From positions 1-59,537 of the IMG/VR virus record IMGVR_UViG_3300043640_000359: a stretch of 59,537 nucleotides of DNA; one strand, 5' to 3'. The stretch's first letter is position 1, and each line of letters starts with the position of its first letter. The DNA is from a virus. A program made the translations under genes and the position numbers. The notes under the pieces are model-generated. The model was not told the DNA's origin and ran no database searches. It was given only the letters and a program-made list of their open reading frames with translations. Shown here in pieces: positions 41,401-49,447 of the stretch.

Positions 41401-43820
41401 CTCCGGCCCATGTCGTTGCCGGCGATGATGTTCTTGCGCTGCTCCTCCGAGAGACCCTCCACTTCGCTCCGCACGGCACCAAGAATCTGCTGCATGGTGC
41501 CGGCGTCGGTAGTGAAGTTGGTGAAAGTGTCCTTGAGCTCGATCGTCTTGTCGTTGAGACGGTCGTTCTCCTCCCACATCTTCTTCATCTCGGCCGTGTG
41601 CTTTTGCACCGTGTCGAGATAGAGCTTCACCGCCTGCTCGGACACTTTGACGTTCTTCGCGATCTCGGCTTCACTATCACCGTAGGCCTTACCGGCTTCA
41701 ATCTCCGCACGCTTCGCCGCAGTGAGTTTGCTTACCTCGCTGCGGGTCGCCTGCATCATGTCGGTGTAGGTGCCGGCGGTCTTCGTGAAATTCTGGAACG
41801 TGTCCTCGAGATCGATGGTCTTCTTGCCGAGCTCCGCGGAGTCCTTCATGAAGTCGGCGCGCGCCTTCTTGCTCTTGTCCAGCGCGTCGACATAGAGCTT
41901 CACCGCAGCAGCACTGACCTTGACATTCTCCGCGACCTTCTCGTCGGTCAGGCCCATCGCGTGGCCGTCCGCGATGTTCTTCTTCTGCTCGGCGTTGAAG
42001 CCGGCCATCTCCTTCTTTGCTGCAGCGAAATCTGCGCTGAGACTGCCTGTGGCCTTGCCGGCAGCGCCTGCGGCCTTGGCCTGCTGACCGAGTGCGCCAC
42101 TCAAGTTGATGACGGTGCTCACCGCTACCTGACCGCCATCCACCATGCCACGCTGCCAGGCCTGTGCCATGGCGGCGGTAGCACCCTTGGCTTCGATCAT
42201 GCGGCCTTCGAGACCCGCCTGGTAGGAGTCCAACACCTTGACGGCTTCGGCGCTATCCTTCCACGTGATGTTCAGTTCATCAACGAGATACTTCAGGATC
42301 TTCGCCTGATCCGCCGTCTCCTTGAGGTACTTCGCATTGACGTTGTAGGCGTAGTTGGCCGCGGTCAGTATACCGACCGCTGCGGCCAGCGCGATGATCG
42401 GACCCGATAGCAGCGCGACGGCCGCTTCGGTGGCGTAGGCCGCGACGGTGATGCCGCGGAACGCGTTGACAACAGCCGGTGCGAGTGCAACGAAGTTCTT
42501 CCAGTTGCTCGCGATCAGCACAACGGTCTGTGCCATCTGTCCGCCGAAGTACAGCACGGGTCCGATGCCCGCGGCCACCAGACCGAGCCCCACGCTCGCC
42601 AGACGCAGCGGCTCCGGGAGCTTGGCCCACCCGTCGGCCATCCCCTTGACGATCGCCACAAGCGGTTCTGCCGCCGTGAGCGCGTCCTTCATCATCGGAA
42701 TCATCGCCGTGCCCAGCGTGATGCCGATCTCGTTGATGGTTTGCCGCGCGATCTTCAGCTGCGCATCGAGCGTCTCGCTCTTCTTGCGGTAGTCTTCCTG
42801 GAATTGACCGGTGTCCTGGAATCCCTTGCGCGCGTTCTCGATGCTTTCGTTGAAGAGGTTGCCGGCCGCGGTCGCATTGAGCAGCGCACGCTGCAGACGA
42901 ATATCTCGGAGCTCGAGACCGTCCAACGTACCGAAGATGTTCTCACCGCTGGCGTGCAGCTTTTGAAGACCCTGAATGAACGCGATGATGGCATCGGTGG
43001 CGTTCTCCTTGAACGATTTCGCGAACTGATCGCCCGACATGCCGGCCACGCGACCGAACTCATTCAGTTTCTTGCCACCCTCCGAAACGGAGTTGGCCAT
43101 CGAGAAGATGGTGCGCGAGATGGCACTACCGCCAGCCTCCGCCTCAATGCCAACCGATGCCAACGCGCCGGCGAAGCCAACCACATCGGCCGTGGACATC
43201 TTAACCACCGCCGCGGCACCGGTAAGGTTGCGCGCCATGGCCACAATCTCTGGTGCCGTGGACGCGCCGTTCTTCGCAACAAGGTTGATGCTGCTCGCGA
43301 GATTCTCGAACTGCTCCTGCGGCATCTTCATGACGTTGGCGATGCGCGCCATACCGTCCGCCGCGGCGTCACTCGTGAGCTCGGTGACCACCGCCATCTT
43401 CGCGATGGTGGCGGTGAAGCTCTCGATGTTCTCGGTCTTGATGCCCAGTGCGCCGGCCGCAGAGCCAATCTTGTTCAGCTCGGTGGTCGAGACCGGGATC
43501 TCCGTTGCTAGTTGGCGGAACCGAAGTGCGAGACTATCCAGCACCTTGTCGCTGCCTTCGACGGTGCGGCGCACGTCGGCGAAGGTGCTTTCGAATTCGA
43601 TGGCGGACTTGGCCGCCAGGCCCATCCCTGCGATGATGGGCAGCGTGAGACCGACCGACACTTTCCGTCCGAGTGATTCGGCATCCTTCCCCAAGCCGTC
43701 GAGATTCCCCATGATCTCGCCGCGCATGCGGAGGAAGTCCCTCCCCAGCTGCGCGCCGACGGCGCGAACAGAGACGGTCGCTTCTCCCAGTGAGCCTAGT
43801 GATCCCTGTTCGTCAGCCAT
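38457..43820 (-). CDS. Tape measure protein (TP901 type)
   Basis: 1787 residues, the largest gene. The N-terminal 350 residues match the TP901/phage tail tape measure core (IEFESTFADVRRTVEGSD, TELNKIGSAAGALG, MARNLTGAAAVVKMSTADVV). Hydrophobic segments lie at about 460-510 and 900-990, long coiled coils elsewhere. An exact 91-residue tandem repeat occupies residues 608-835. At roughly 1.5 angstrom per residue the length implies a tail of about 250 nm or more; this is an estimate. It sits directly after the chaperone gene, as usual. Confidence 0.95.
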   Translation of the reverse strand: MADEQGSLGSLGEATVSVRAVGAQLGRDFLRMRGEIMGNLDGLGKDAESLGRKVSVGLTLPIIAGMGLAAKSAIEFESTFADVRRTVEGSDKVLDSLALRFRQLATEIPVSTTELNKIGSAAGALGIKTENIESFTATIAKMAVVTELTSDAAADGMARIANVMKMPQEQFENLASSINLVAKNGASTAPEIVAMARNLTGAAAVVKMSTADVVGFAGALASVGIEAEAGGSAISRTIFSMANSVSEGGKKLNEFGRVAGMSGDQFAKSFKENATDAIIAFIQGLQKLHASGENIFGTLDGLELRDIRLQRALLNATAAGNLFNESIENARKGFQDTGQFQEDYRKKSETLDAQLKIARQTINEIGITLGTAMIPMMKDALTAAEPLVAIVKGMADGWAKLPEPLRLASVGLGLVAAGIGPVLYFGGQMAQTVVLIASNWKNFVALAPAVVNAFRGITVAAYATEAAVALLSGPIIALAAAVGILTAANYAYNVNAKYLKETADQAKILKYLVDELNITWKDSAEAVKVLDSYQAGLEGRMIEAKGATAAMAQAWQRGMVDGGQVAVSTVINLSGALGQQAKAAGAAGKATGSLSADFAAAKKEMAGFNAEQKKNIADGHAMGLTDEKVAENVKVSAAAVKLYVDALDKSKKARADFMKDSAELGKKTIDLEDTFQNFTKTAGTYTDMMQATRSEVSKLTAAKRAEIEAGKAYGDSEAEIAKNVKVSEQAVKLYLDTVQKHTAEMKKMWEENDRLNDKTIELKDTFTNFTTDAGTMQQILGAVRSEVEGLSEEQRKNIIAGNDMGRSVKEIAKSLGISEEAVKMFLDRLKETTTWQKGLQNLASAFSNLAQVAGGSFGGLAKTLGSMVSFANVGVQAGTQFVEGIKQSFGMGGVKKNLASGMVSIASAMVAGISGMMASTGTESRLQNVLGGALTGAGTGAAIGTGIAMAMSSGASTGAAAGVWGAAAGAIVGIMIGIFRGRGTRREMEKVGEEWGTDISFGLAKQIEGDAKNLFDGVEEAARAWNLKDVIKEQGGVRPDNMQQLLGPLRDVFVLTERGLLNTGQAAHILDENFASFADTVVNSGHVASAAFTEIIRLNAQMNIGSKAIHDFVEAQTGRAASGMSDMFADTVTNAQAMAEKLKEAKDNLQKLTDAERERANEATGKGNDRDPYDVSQAAGEIAAAQAKVNELQGQMNTLAQQSGDDFTDMGILALSAFNSARAAGLSYFEALQAVQPAIANLIALQDTLGLTADEGLNSLIVGARVSETAAGKAAAGINEVTLALSNIGPVSQETLDAVQRRLGETMTRVQAEVAKAGGSHRDALQQMAPALDSIIELAQQYGLKIDDNTQMLIDQAREHDLLGHKAKTDQDVMKEGFDGVIEAVQQLTASVRDGLTGAIRTVQGGFSGLESSGKRAAGTIADEFNNKATPAVENLDNAVYGATYGHSPGGMIDLTEHAYLASAAIGDLASHGVIAMGKLYNGIDALLTGMGLLDEKTKKLTLFTLKIPLTMQGAISPAVQGMIDSAEAELKKLKDLQSSTKDDDHIKQMEDELKAYDASIKEIGADTPLGRILEARRDAMAAELDSQKTYVEALQEQLKKQIEVLEKRIEDLKNIKNPWEGYPIQPGQPGGPQMLNQDQAVARINTVFRQYGGRDASTAEIQRMAQAYGYTGGPINAARLEEFLQAMVQEYFQQTYGDGTPLPEELPEHASGGIALSPSVGIFGERGAEALIPLDRMDEFTGGGKDFMEAMSGQVSALRQDMKSFMFEIRNSLTNAMRYNANGVSA
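41316..41999 (-). repeat. Tandem 273-base repeat in the tape measure gene (2.5 copies)
   Basis: Units at 41999-41727, 41726-41454 and 41453-41316 (the last a half copy). Each encodes 91 residues: a helical part with an IAKxxxVSxxAVKxxLD motif, then TFxNFTxxAGT. The period is exactly 91 residues, which indicates in-frame duplication. Confidence 0.85.
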
Positions 43821-43841
43821 CGGCGTACAACCCTACGTGTG

Positions 43842-44602
43842 CTACTTTTGCGTGATCATGCGAGCGACGCGTTCGTCATGCTCGCGTTTCAGACGCTCCT
43901 GGTCATCGACCGAGAGCTCCCGAGGTGGCGGGTTCAGCTCGCCGCGAAGCGAGGGTAGCCGTTTGGCTTTCGAGTAGCGCGCCGTGTTCCAGGCCTGCGC
44001 TATCGAGAGGACGCGTCGTGTCTCGAACTCCTGGTCGCGAACGTGTGCAGCCGCTCGCCCCAGTTCGTTCAACTCCCAAAACGTCACGTTCCAAAAAACG
44101 CGATCGTCCTGGACCCCATCGCACGCCGCGCGAAAGCGGAACTCCGCCCAGTCGTAAAACCCCTTCGAGTCTACGAGCGGGCGACCGGAGGGTTTTTCTT
44201 ACCCTTCTTCTTGCCGGCCTTCGGCAGTGTCGCTCCATCAGCCGTGGTGTTCGGCTTCTTCTCTGGTGCGGGGAACGCGTCGCTCCACGCTTCGGTCATG
44301 GCCTTGATGACGGGCGAGTCCTTCTGGAAGAACAGGGGAACACCGCCCAGCTCGTCGATCATGTCGTCGACTTCCTCCTGAGTCCAGGGTTGGGGACGCA
44401 CCTTGAGTTTCAAGCGTGCGCCTTCCAACCCTGCCCAGATGGTGGTCGACATCTCGCCGATGCCGTACAGCTCCTTGAGCATACGGTACGTGATGGTCTG
44501 GAGCGACATGTTGAGCGTCTTCTCCAGCATCCGCATCGACGTGGTGGTGAACATGATGGGCGTCTGCTCGCCCTTGAAAACGAAGTAGTGAAGTCCGTGC
44601 AT
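43842..44602 (-). CDS. Tail assembly chaperone, long form by -1 frameshift
   Basis: The ORF at 44171-44602 (143 residues, the short G form) ends at TAG 44171-44173. In the -1 frame an open reading frame runs from a TAA two codons before the slip site to the stop at 43842, with no usable start in the overlap. Slipping at GAAAAAC (44198-44192) joins the two into a 253-residue GT form, with YDWAEFRFRAACDGVQDD just after the junction. This arrangement, right before the tape measure gene, is the hallmark of siphophage tail chaperones that solubilise the tape measure during tail assembly. The internal ATG at 44087 (81 residues) is not needed. Confidence 0.85.
44171..44602 (-). CDS. Tail assembly chaperone, short form (G)
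   Basis: 143 residues, the unshifted product. The body is alpha-helical (FTTTSMRMLEKTLNMSLQTI, then TQEEVDDMIDELGGVPL) with a Lys-rich end (GKKKGKKNPP) that covers the slippery site. In other siphophages the short form is made in large excess over the shifted form. Confidence 0.85.
   Translation of the reverse strand: MHGLHYFVFKGEQTPIMFTTTSMRMLEKTLNMSLQTITYRMLKELYGIGEMSTTIWAGLEGARLKLKVRPQPWTQEEVDDMIDELGGVPLFFQKDSPVIKAMTEAWSDAFPAPEKKPNTTADGATLPKAGKKKGKKNPPVARS
44192..44198 (-). promoter_or_regulatory. Slippery heptamer G AAA AAC for -1 frameshifting
   Basis: On the minus strand the codons AAG AAA AAC hold the heptamer G AAA AAC. It lies between a -1-frame TAA just upstream and the 0-frame TAG 18 bases downstream, so the shift must occur within about 25 bases. 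Confidence 0.8.
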
Positions 44603-44667
44603 GATTGGGTGCCTCCGACTCTAACGTTGTGGTGAAAGGGTGGTCTCGGTCTTCTGCTACCGACGAA

Positions 44668-45081
44668 CTACGACCACGCTCCCGTGACCTGCAGTTCGAC
44701 GCTCACCACGGCCGCGTCCTGATCGGGCGCACTCGTGGAGAAGTTCGTCACGACGCATCGGGCGCTCTCGAGCGGCCCACCGAACTCCTGACGCTGGGCG
44801 CGGACGTAGGTCCCGTCGCGCATGGCGTTGCGGAGCACGGTCTGCCCGGACGCGCTCGGCACGTACAGGTGCTCCAGCGACATCGTGCTGGTGTACCGGC
44901 CGGGACCGAACTTGCCCTTGCGGTCGTTCTTGCTCGAGAAGTCGATGGGTGCGGTCTGCTCTGCGAACGTCGCCCCACGCTGCGAACCGATCACGAGGTA
45001 CGTGCCGGACGCTGCGGGATTCTCGATCGAGATCAGGATGTCGGTTCCGTTCACTTCGGGGTCGTTGATATTCGGCGGCAT
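44668..45081 (-). CDS. Major tail protein
   Basis: 137 residues, beta-rich. DILISIENPAASGTYLVIGS, TAPIDFSSKNDRKGKFGPGR and the final VVSVELQVTGAWS follow the TP901-1-type major tail tube pattern. Its place between tail terminator and chaperone is the standard order. The gene ends 65 bases before the chaperone start. Confidence 0.85.
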   Translation of the reverse strand: MPPNINDPEVNGTDILISIENPAASGTYLVIGSQRGATFAEQTAPIDFSSKNDRKGKFGPGRYTSTMSLEHLYVPSASGQTVLRNAMRDGTYVRAQRQEFGGPLESARCVVTNFSTSAPDQDAAVVSVELQVTGAWS

Positions 45082-45097
45082 TGACTGTCTCCTCTAT

Positions 45098-45514
45098 TTA
45101 CGTGGCCTGCGCTACGAGCCGCACGGTGATCACGCGGCCGTAAACCGTGTCATCAGTGGGCGCGAGCATGGGACCTGCGCAACTGGCCACCAGCGTGCGC
45201 ATGTCGGCGATGGCGAGCTTATGGCGATGCAGCAGCCAGAAGATCTTCATCATGATGGCGTTGATCAGCTCTCGACTGCCCGACTTCTCCACATAGCAGA
45301 AGACATCGAACAGCATGTCGAATCCAACGGTGGTCTTGGTGTCGAACGGTCCCGACCCCACCGGACCCGTAATGTACACGTAGGGATACGGTACCGCTTC
45401 CGGTACCACATCCAACGTGATGATGGAGGGTGCCCCACCGTAGTCGCTCAGCAGCGCCGTGAGCGTGGCGTCGCTCTCCAGTCGCGCATGCAAGGCATCC
45501 AGTACGGTGTTCAT
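45098..45514 (-). CDS. Tail terminator/completion protein (DUF3168-like)
   Basis: 138 residues. MNTVLDALHARLESDATLTA followed by PYVYITGP and FCYVEKSGSRELINAIM, with an alpha/beta fold, fits the DUF3168/gpU-like tail completion family. It sits between the HK97 gp10-like gene and the major tail protein, as usual. ATGA overlap upstream. Confidence 0.75.
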   Translation of the reverse strand: MNTVLDALHARLESDATLTALLSDYGGAPSIITLDVVPEAVPYPYVYITGPVGSGPFDTKTTVGFDMLFDVFCYVEKSGSRELINAIMMKIFWLLHRHKLAIADMRTLVASCAGPMLAPTDDTVYGRVITVRLVAQAT

Positions 45515-45945
45515 CCGCGCTCCTTCAGAATCTTCTGGATCGCCGCTTTGTTATTGGCGATCGCGGGCCGAATGAACGGCCGTGGCTTCTGGTTGAAGCG
45601 CCGGCCTTTGCGGTCCGTCCCCACGAACCCCAGTTCCAGCCGGCGCGCGTACTTCATGTTCACGCCCACATAGCCCACCACATCGCCGTTCTTGTCGACC
45701 GGCTCGGTGGCCACCACGCTGTCACGCAACCGACCGCTCACCCGCTTCGGCGGTTCACCCGGCAAGCTCGGGTTGTCGCCATCGGCGTTGCTCCGGTTGA
45801 TGGACTTCTGAATGACACCCTTGATGAAGAGCGTCGCGCGCCAGATACGTTTCTTCAACGCCTCGCGCGCGGCCGACTCCACCTGCTCGGGTGTCCACTT
45901 CGTGAGCGAGGCTCTCACGGCTTGCCTCGCTGCACTTGTTCGCAT
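45511..45945 (-). CDS. HK97 gp10-like neck/tail joining protein
   Basis: 144 residues. PKRVSGRLRDSV, YARRLELGF and RPFIRPAI are the three characteristic blocks of the HK97 gp10 family. It helps join head and tail. The start overlaps the preceding gene by 31 bases. Confidence 0.85.
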   Translation of the reverse strand: MRTSAARQAVRASLTKWTPEQVESAAREALKKRIWRATLFIKGVIQKSINRSNADGDNPSLPGEPPKRVSGRLRDSVVATEPVDKNGDVVGYVGVNMKYARRLELGFVGTDRKGRRFNQKPRPFIRPAIANNKAAIQKILKERG

Positions 45946-46268
45946 CGAATCCGCGTGTGGTGCCCGCGCACACTGGGCGACGTGTTGTCCTTCACCCGGT
46001 AGCGGCCCATGTCCATACCGAGCTCGTCGGTGGCGTCCACCACATCACCGATCGCGATGGCGAGCTCCGGCGGGAAGTAGATGTAGAACTCCGGCTGTGA
46101 TTGTGCCTGCGCACCCAGGAGCTTGTCGCCCATGCCCTGCGAGGTTGTACTCACACGGCAGGGTGTGGTGTAGATGGCCACGAGGTTTGTGGGCAACTGT
46201 CCACCCGCGGCCGCACCGGGACGGTTGCGCAGCACCACGCCCGTGTGGATGAGGAGGTCCTCGATCAT
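45915..46268 (-). CDS. Head closure (stopper) protein
   Basis: 117 residues, beta-barrel-like, with a central IYTTPCRVSTTSQ and FYIYFPPELAIAIGDVVD. Size and place between the adaptor and the gp10-like gene match head-closure proteins. ATG 46268 overlaps the adaptor stop (ATGA). Confidence 0.7.
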   Translation of the reverse strand: MIEDLLIHTGVVLRNRPGAAAGGQLPTNLVAIYTTPCRVSTTSQGMGDKLLGAQAQSQPEFYIYFPPELAIAIGDVVDATDELGMDMGRYRVKDNTSPSVRGHHTRIRCEQVQRGKP

Positions 46269-47143
46269 TCGACCACCTCCCACGACTCCAGCATCTCGCA
46301 GATGTACATCGGCATCACTCCTGGGGTAGCCTTGCCGCGCGTGTAGGAGTAGTCGCCGATCTTCTCCCCGCTCAAGGACGTGTCCTTGTTGCGGTTCTTG
46401 TAGCGGTACTTCACCATCTCGATGCAGGCCATCTCAATGGTGGCCGGGAGGTTGGCCACCTCCACCGAAACCTCCTGATCGGTGGGGCCTTCGTTGGTCA
46501 GCGGCTGGAGGACCGTGAGGGTCTCGTCGTCGACCCGGCGCGTAACCGTCCACACGCCGTTATTACGCGTTCCGGAGAACCCGCTCAGGCGGACACGGTC
46601 CCCGGCCACCAACATCGGCCAGAGCCCACCGGGCCACCTTATTGACCTATCCTCGGCCACAAGGGAGATCCCCGAGGCGAGAACGTTGTCGTCGGCGACC
46701 AGATACCCTCCGGTATAGTCGGCTTCCCACCCCTGATAGCCTTCGGCCGGGGTCAGGAACCTGGTGATGTAGTCGCCATAGCGCCGGTTGTCGTTGAACC
46801 GGCTGTTCAGGTAGAGGATGCCGGCGTTCCGGTCCCGCACCTGGACACCCGACACGGTCACGGCTGGCTGGATACCGATGTATCCGCCACGCACCGCGTC
46901 CAACGCCGCCACAGGCCGGCGCGTGATCATGGCGGTGGGCAACCCCGAGCCAACCAGCTGCTCGGTGACACCCTCACGCACGAACTCGCGATCGGTGAAC
47001 GCCACAATGGCATTCGTGGCGTCGCTGATGTACCGCTGCAGGAGTCCGTCTGTGCCGCTGGCCGAGACGAACTCCTGCTTCACTCGTGACAGCGAAGTGA
47101 AGTTGCGGTTCTGCGCGGGTACGCGTACCGTGACCGTGTTCAT
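46265..47143 (-). CDS. Head-tail adaptor (connector) protein
   Basis: 292 residues, longer than usual (about 100-200). The N-terminal LSRVKQEF...LLQRYISDATNAIVAFTDREF and the C-terminal IEMACIEMVKYRYKNRNKD form the helical adaptor core of the gp6/gp15 type. A beta-rich insertion of about 150 residues lies between. It would bind below the portal. Confidence 0.75.
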   Translation of the reverse strand: MNTVTVRVPAQNRNFTSLSRVKQEFVSASGTDGLLQRYISDATNAIVAFTDREFVREGVTEQLVGSGLPTAMITRRPVAALDAVRGGYIGIQPAVTVSGVQVRDRNAGILYLNSRFNDNRRYGDYITRFLTPAEGYQGWEADYTGGYLVADDNVLASGISLVAEDRSIRWPGGLWPMLVAGDRVRLSGFSGTRNNGVWTVTRRVDDETLTVLQPLTNEGPTDQEVSVEVANLPATIEMACIEMVKYRYKNRNKDTSLSGEKIGDYSYTRGKATPGVMPMYICEMLESWEVVE

Positions 47144-47150
47144 GATGGAC

Positions 47151-47345
47151 CTACTTCTGAACTCCGCCGGTCTGCTGACGGTTGTTGCCTGGCTGCGCCG
47201 TACGCGTGTCCTGCGTCACGTGCCGCTCGGCAATGCCCTTGGCCACCAGCTTCGAGGCGGTGTCCGAGGAGAACCCGGCGAGCTCACCCACCGCGTACGG
47301 CTGATACGACTTCTTGAACTTCACGATTTCCTTCTGCGTTTCCAT
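47151..47345 (-). CDS. Small head-assembly-region protein
   Basis: 64 residues. The pattern FKKSYQPYAVGELAGFSSDT and then ASKLVAKGIAE occurs in small phage proteins between capsid and connector genes; it forms a compact basic unit, function unknown. ATG 47345 has GGAGG seven bases upstream. The last 62 bases of the glycosyltransferase gene overlap its start. Confidence 0.75.
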   Translation of the reverse strand: METQKEIVKFKKSYQPYAVGELAGFSSDTASKLVAKGIAERHVTQDTRTAQPGNNRQQTGGVQK

Positions 47346-48543
47346 CACTGGCCTCCTGTACCGACGGTTTGTGTTCGTGCTGTTCGAGCACGTGGGTCAG
47401 TGTGTCGGAGAACACCTCCCCAATAGCGTGCCAGTCGAAGCGCGGCTCCACGGCGCGTGCATAGGCACGACGCGCATAGTCTTCGCGCATCTCCCGGTTG
47501 CGATAGAGCGTATCCATGGCGGCAACAAACGCGGTCTCGTCCGGAATGCCGCCGATGGTATTGGGTCCCTGGTTCACGACGAGCGCGGAGCAGGGGACGA
47601 CCCACGCCGCGTTCGCCATCCACTCTTGACAGGCGGACCATCCCCCCACGATCTGTGCACGGCGACATGCCATGCCTTCGTGTTGCGTGAGGCCCCACCC
47701 CTCACCAACGGCCGTCGAGATCTGGACATCGAAGCTGTTGTAGATGGCGGCGAGGATCTGCGCGTTGACCCCCACACCCACTTGCATCTTGGGATTCGTG
47801 ACGATGATCCGCTCCTCGACACCCAGGTAGCGGGCCAGCCGGATGAAGTCGATCCCCGCGGCGTCGTCGATCGATGCGTGGAGATACAGATACGCATTGT
47901 CCGGCTCTCCTGCCTGACGCCACCAGCGCGCGAAGTACAACACCGACAGGTCCATTCGCTTGCGCGTGCTGTTGCGGTTCACGTTCCCGAAAATGAACGC
48001 GTCCGCGGGCAACTGACCGAGACCCGCCATCGCGCGGGCATCCTTCTGGTCCATGGGTCGAAACACGTTGCTATCGACCCCGTGCGGAATCACCGAGATG
48101 GGGCCACGGTAGCCGCTCTCGTGCATTTCCTCGGTGCCGAAATTCGTGTACATGATGGCGTGCGCCAGACCCCCCAGGTCCTTACCCCACCGCATGTTGC
48201 GACCGTCCACCGGCATGTAGCCAATCAACGGTTGCGGCATAGCGTAGAACTCCATGGCCTTGACGAACTCCACCACGTTCCAGGGGTCGTTGTTCACCAG
48301 CACCACGTCGGGCTTCTCAGCGTCGACCACCTTGTCGAGCAGGTTCAGACCCCACACGTCACCACCCGAGAGCGCCGGCCAGATGTTGTAGGGAAACTTG
48401 TGCGGGAAGCCGGCGTAGTTCACACCCAGCACCGCCACGTCCCACCCCGCGTCCATCAGGCGCGGCAACACCGAGTGCGTGACACGCGCAAAGCCGGTGT
48501 GGATCACCGCGTCGCCGATCCAGAGCACCTTAGGCTTTTGCAT
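47284..48543 (-). CDS. Glycosyltransferase, GT4-like (GT-B fold)
   Basis: 419 residues. N-terminal Rossmann unit (VLWIGDAVIHTGFARVTHSV), then ISVIPHGVDSNVFRP, FIFGNVNRNSTRKR and STAVGEGWGLTQHEGMACRR, the EGWG-x-x-x-x-E block typical of GT4 donor binding. It would add a sugar from a nucleotide donor to a glycan or protein. It is the last gene of the sugar island and overlaps the upstream glycosyltransferase gene by 14 bases. Confidence 0.85.
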   Translation of the reverse strand: MQKPKVLWIGDAVIHTGFARVTHSVLPRLMDAGWDVAVLGVNYAGFPHKFPYNIWPALSGGDVWGLNLLDKVVDAEKPDVVLVNNDPWNVVEFVKAMEFYAMPQPLIGYMPVDGRNMRWGKDLGGLAHAIMYTNFGTEEMHESGYRGPISVIPHGVDSNVFRPMDQKDARAMAGLGQLPADAFIFGNVNRNSTRKRMDLSVLYFARWWRQAGEPDNAYLYLHASIDDAAGIDFIRLARYLGVEERIIVTNPKMQVGVGVNAQILAAIYNSFDVQISTAVGEGWGLTQHEGMACRRAQIVGGWSACQEWMANAAWVVPCSALVVNQGPNTIGGIPDETAFVAAMDTLYRNREMREDYARRAYARAVEPRFDWHAIGEVFSDTLTHVLEQHEHKPSVQEASDGNAEGNREVQEVVSAVRGG

Positions 48544-49447
48544 AACGCACCATCTCCCACCAGTCCGTCATGAGACGGTCCCACGCAAACCTATCGGCCA
48601 CATGCGCGCGCTCCGCCGGCGTCACCGGTCGTGTCTTGCCACCAAAGAGCGTGGCCAAGTCACTTTCCACATCTGCCGGTGCGCGCTCGGTGATGTAGTC
48701 CGCGTGTTCACCGAACCAGTGACGGTAGTGCGGCGCGTCCAGCATCACCGGCCGCGCACCACACATGAGACCTTCCAACGCCGGCATCTCGAAGCCTTCG
48801 ATGCGCCGCATCCCGGCCACCCACCGGCACTGGTTGTACTGCTCCACCAGCTGACGGTCCGAGATGCCCGACATGAACGACACGTTCTGGTAGCCGGCGT
48901 CGAGCACTTGCTGCAGGACTGGGCCGAGATGGAACACGCGGCCGTCGTGAGAGGACGCCGCGGAAATGCACTCCATCACGCACTCAGTGTCGGCAATGTA
49001 GCCGCTGGTCCCCACCATGTACGACTTGCGTGGCATAGGACCCGGTGTGAAGATGCTCGGCTCCGCGCCCATGGGTGCGTGGAGGAAGGTGAAGCCCAGC
49101 AGGTCGTCCGGCTGCAACAGGCCGGTCTCCACTGCCAGTTTTGGCAGATCGTAGTAGCTCCACACCACGCGCGCACCGCGCCAGAGGTCGAGCCACCGTG
49201 GGGAGGCCGGGTTCTCTGTGGTCCGGTAGCAGTACTGCACCACCCCGTACGGTTTGCCGCTGGCCAGCCAATCGGCCACGGGTCCGTCGAGCGAGCCCAG
49301 GCCGATGACGTGGAACACGGCGAAGTCTGCACTCGCCATGCGCGGCGTGAACAGCACGTCGTTCGGCGCGTGCGCCTTCATGGCGCCGGCCACCCGATGG
49401 ATGCCCTGGCTCAGATGACTAGGCACCACCTCTACGAAGGCCTTCAT
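48530..49447 (-). CDS. Glycosyltransferase, GT4-like
   Basis: 305 residues. The N-terminal domain is shortened; the C-terminal IEGFEMPALEGLMCGARPVM is the GT4 EX7E block. ATG 49447 overlaps the stop of the preceding glycosyltransferase (ATGA), so the two are translationally coupled. Acceptor unknown. Confidence 0.8.
   Translation of the reverse strand: MKAFVEVVPSHLSQGIHRVAGAMKAHAPNDVLFTPRMASADFAVFHVIGLGSLDGPVADWLASGKPYGVVQYCYRTTENPASPRWLDLWRGARVVWSYYDLPKLAVETGLLQPDDLLGFTFLHAPMGAEPSIFTPGPMPRKSYMVGTSGYIADTECVMECISAASSHDGRVFHLGPVLQQVLDAGYQNVSFMSGISDRQLVEQYNQCRWVAGMRRIEGFEMPALEGLMCGARPVMLDAPHYRHWFGEHADYITERAPADVESDLATLFGGKTRPVTPAERAHVADRFAWDRLMTDWWEMVRYAKA

Noticed and set aside
43842-44087. Stand-alone 81-residue gene starting at ATG 44087
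   Set aside because: The same frame is open for 110 bases upstream, joins the chaperone by a -1 shift and encodes conserved-looking sequence before the ATG.
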